A stretch of 64,000 nt of DNA, taken from the NCBI RefSeq assembly GCF_003073375.1, contig NZ_CP029002.1:544001-608000 (forward strand). Reading direction: 5' to 3'. Below are positions 61,507-64,000 of the stretch, piece after piece. Position 1 is the stretch's first letter. Each line of letters opens with the position of its first letter. The notes beneath the pieces were generated by a model. It was not told the DNA's origin, ran no database searches, and saw only the letters and a list, made by a program, of their open reading frames with translations. This stretch comes from Lysinibacillus sp. 2017. GTDB lineage: Bacteria; Bacillota; Bacilli; Bacillales_A; Planococcaceae. Both the position numbers and the translations under genes were made by a program.

Positions 61507-64000
61507 ATGAAGAAAAATATAAAAGTAGGCTTAATGGCCGGTTTATTAATAACACCAGCAATCGTCGCACAAGCAGGAGCAGTGCAGGCAGAGGAAATAA
61601 TACCAGGTGAAACAGACACTGGGATTGGAATGGTAACGGAAGAACAATCAAAATCCCCGTTACAAATATTAGAAGACTTAGCAACGCCTCTTTTACCTGT
61701 GAATAAAGCAAAACTAACATCTGAAGGAATAGCAGCATATAAAGATGATGTTACGGATGCAGGAAATGCGATAAAAGTTACTAGTACGAGTACTTTAGCA
61801 AAAAATAATCGACTTCCAATAAGTGATGCAGCAAGCAAATATATTTACGATATCATTAAAGAAGCTGAAACTGAATTAAATGATTTAGCTACTTTAAAGT
61901 CCAATATAGAAAAATTTAAAACAGATGTCGCAAATAAGAAGTATACTTCCGCTACGATATATACTAAGGATGCCAAAAATCTTGGGACAGCTGTAGAAAA
62001 ATTAGCGGATTATCAAAAGTTATTTGTAGATAATTATAAAGACGTGGAAAACATTTTATCTGCGGAGAAAGTTGTTACCCTTATTGCAGGTCTCGATGCA
62101 AAAATTGCCTATAACACTGCGGAATATCGCACTAAAGTTGAAGATGCAAGAAAGGATTTCACAGCATTAACTCAAGAAAATCAACAACCCCTTGTCTACA
62201 ATTTAACAAGACTAGTTGCAATCGAAGCAATCATCAAAGAGGTTAAAGAACTGGAGGGGCGAGTGGAAGATCCAACGGTAACGGTCAATCAAATTCCTAC
62301 TATCGTAAACGACTATAATAACTCAAAATCAAATTATATTTTGACAGATGTAAAGGCTGAATTAGACAGTTGGAAATCAGCAGTTACAACGTCGGCTACA
62401 GTCGAAAAGCAAATTCAAGCGATCTCAACTGAGCCATTTGCAAAAATGGGAACTAGTACGCCAGCTACGAAAAAGACAACAGTCGAAACTTTCGTTAAAA
62501 ATGTGACGAATGCCCATAATGAATATAACAAGATTGCAACGCCAGGAGAAGGAAAAATTGATCCGAAAAAGCTTGTTCAAAGCAGTGAAAGAATCATCGC
62601 CCTAAATAAAGTTGCAGAGTTAGCTAAAAATGTCGTTTCATTTTCTACTTATTCATCAAGTGATTCACAAGCAGTAGAGAATGTAGAAACAAACTTAAGT
62701 ACTTTTGATTTAGGAAACGAAGCATATAATGTATTTACAACAGTTGAAAAACAAGATTTACAAAAATTAAAAGATTTCCTAATCGAATATTTAAAAGAAC
62801 GAAAATCCGAGCAGGCAACCATTAAAGAAATTGATACTTTAATTGTTAGCTTAAAAACGAATGTAAAGATTGAAGATTTAGCAACTGCTCTAGAACTTTA
62901 TAATTCTTTATCGAAAGAAGCAAAACCGTATGTTTCAGAATATACGTATTTACAAAACTTAGACAAAGAATATAAATCCGCTTTAAATGTTATAAACTCG
63001 ATTAATAACTTAAAACCAGAAGCGAAGGATTTCACGAGCAAAACAACATCAGCAAAAACTGCCTACGACAACTTAACAAGCACATTAAAATCTGCTGTAA
63101 GCAATTACACAACGCTTGAAAGCTTATTACCAATCGCAAACTTAATGCAAGACATCAATAAATTAAAAGCAACATCGACAACGTTCCGTACAGAATATGA
63201 AGCGGCAAGTTCGACATTCAAAACGTTAACAACGGGTGTATCTGCACCTGCTGAAGGAACAACAACGGACGATAAAGTATTAGCAGCGAAACAAGAATTA
63301 CTTGTTACGTATGGTCCAAAACTAGATGCATTCAAACTAGTATTGGATACCGCCGACACAATGATTGCCAGTATCACACAGTTAGGCACAAAAAAAGGTC
63401 AAGAGTTCATGGACCAGCTGACAGCTTTATCTGCACAATATAAAGCGCTCGACTCAGCGACAAAGAAAAATGTAACAAACGCAAAAACGTTAACTGACCT
63501 TGAAAAAGATTATAAGAGTACATTAAAGGTATTCAATTTAATCGAACAGTTACCAGCAAACAAAGATAAAAACTTTGCTTCAAAAGTAGTGGCTGCTGAA
63601 AAGGCGTATCAAAACTTAACGCAAAAGCAAAAAGATGATGTGTATAACTATAAAAAGCTACAAGATGTTTATAAGGCGGCAGATTTGATCGCCCGAATCG
63701 AAAAATTAAAAGTCGGGTCAAAAACATTTGATGCGGATTTATCGAAGCTTCGTTCAGAATATGATGCTTTATCTGCCGATGAAAAAGCGTTAGTGCATAA
63801 CGCTTCAAAATTAACAGAAGCGGAAGATAACCGTGTACTTGCTGAAAAAGTAGTCGCACTTATTAATGAAGCCGTACCGAATGCGGAACAATATATTGCC
63901 AAACTAACGGCAGCACGCGCAGCTTATAATGCGTTAGATGCTACTCAGAAAAAGCTTGTAACGAATATTAAAGACTTAACAACACATGAAAAAGCAGTAA
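61507..64000 (+). CDS. Large exported helical-repeat protein, 3' truncated by window edge
   Basis: At least 831 codons from ATG 61507 (GGAAAGGGTG upstream). Signal peptide about 1-28 (ends GAVQAEE). The visible rest is almost all alpha-helical, with a recurring ~70-residue unit of the form Y..L....K..V.N...L...E (for example YDALSADEKALVHNASKLTE and YNALDATQKKLVTNIKDLTT). The same motif occurs once near the C-terminus of the 4075 S-layer protein (YDALSADAKALVTNVATLTA). No SLH domain is visible yet; an anchor could lie beyond the window. Confidence 0.85.
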   Translation, partial: MKKNIKVGLMAGLLITPAIVAQAGAVQAEEIIPGETDTGIGMVTEEQSKSPLQILEDLATPLLPVNKAKLTSEGIAAYKDDVTDAGNAIKVTSTSTLAKNNRLPISDAASKYIYDIIKEAETELNDLATLKSNIEKFKTDVANKKYTSATIYTKDAKNLGTAVEKLADYQKLFVDNYKDVENILSAEKVVTLIAGLDAKIAYNTAEYRTKVEDARKDFTALTQENQQPLVYNLTRLVAIEAIIKEVKELEGRVEDPTVTVNQIPTIVNDYNNSKSNYILTDVKAELDSWKSAVTTSATVEKQIQAISTEPFAKMGTSTPATKKTTVETFVKNVTNAHNEYNKIATPGEGKIDPKKLVQSSERIIALNKVAELAKNVVSFSTYSSSDSQAVENVETNLSTFDLGNEAYNVFTTVEKQDLQKLKDFLIEYLKERKSEQATIKEIDTLIVSLKTNVKIEDLATALELYNSLSKEAKPYVSEYTYLQNLDKEYKSALNVINSINNLKPEAKDFTSKTTSAKTAYDNLTSTLKSAVSNYTTLESLLPIANLMQDINKLKATSTTFRTEYEAASSTFKTLTTGVSAPAEGTTTDDKVLAAKQELLVTYGPKLDAFKLVLDTADTMIASITQLGTKKGQEFMDQLTALSAQYKALDSATKKNVTNAKTLTDLEKDYKSTLKVFNLIEQLPANKDKNFASKVVAAEKAYQNLTQKQKDDVYNYKKLQDVYKAADLIARIEKLKVGSKTFDADLSKLRSEYDALSADEKALVHNASKLTEAEDNRVLAEKVVALINEAVPNAEQYIAKLTAARAAYNALDATQKKLVTNIKDLTTHEKAV

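Overview
The window is low-GC, AT-rich DNA from a Gram-positive bacterium, most likely a Planococcaceae/Lysinibacillus-Solibacillus relative. The S-layer signal peptides, the strong AGGAGG ribosome sites and the SLH-domain architecture match the S-layer proteins of that group as I remember them; no rRNA or tRNA is present to confirm the taxon.

This is a cell-envelope island. At the left edge a minus-strand operon (TagA-family ManNAc transferase, then a Wzx/MurJ-like flippase joined in frame to a DUF5693 domain) probably builds the secondary cell-wall polysaccharide that SLH domains bind. The rest of the window is dominated by proteins that use that anchor: nine SLH-domain proteins (4075, 10645 minus, 16892, 26844, 44839, 50307, 55418, 58003, 59485), five copper-amine-oxidase-N 'stalk' domain proteins (9543, 12588, 23572 minus, 41268, 53301), two phosphodiester-glycosidase (NAGPA-like) proteins, a subtilisin-like protease, a cell-wall amidase, a HlyD-like adaptor with its membrane partner, and an exported FAD oxidoreductase.

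The most striking system is a pair of ORF-less group II introns (19772-20469 and 30534-31359), each splitting an SLH-protein gene. In both, the first reading frame ends on a stop codon just inside the intron. Splicing 8 nt upstream of the canonical intron boundary would remove the stop and fuse the SLH protein in frame to a second exon: an Ig-like C-terminus in the first gene, and an FN3 plus zinc-metallopeptidase exon in the second. The exon ends with AACTCCT in both genes. The first intron carries the exact complement AGGAGTT (an EBS1 candidate) and the second carries GGAGTT. This parallels the alternatively spliced S-layer intron of Clostridium tetani. The second intron also carries a perfect intrinsic terminator in domain IV, and mismatches in domain V.

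A third, unrelated group IIC intron with its reverse transcriptase (47743-49602) sits directly behind the terminator of an S-layer gene. It lies between two paralogous S-layer genes with almost identical promoters, leaders and SLH regions but different C-termini.

The accessory stretches (7.8-9.5, 33-36.5 and 49.7-50.1 kb) hold radC-like genes and fragments, an interrupted tyrosine recombinase, an IS21 istB remnant, an orphan C-terminal gene fragment, and many copies of a modular repeat (GTGCACCGGGTGCAC palindrome, second palindrome, UUCG-type terminator). Copies of this repeat often lie exactly at gene truncation points. The last gene (61507 onward) runs off the right edge.
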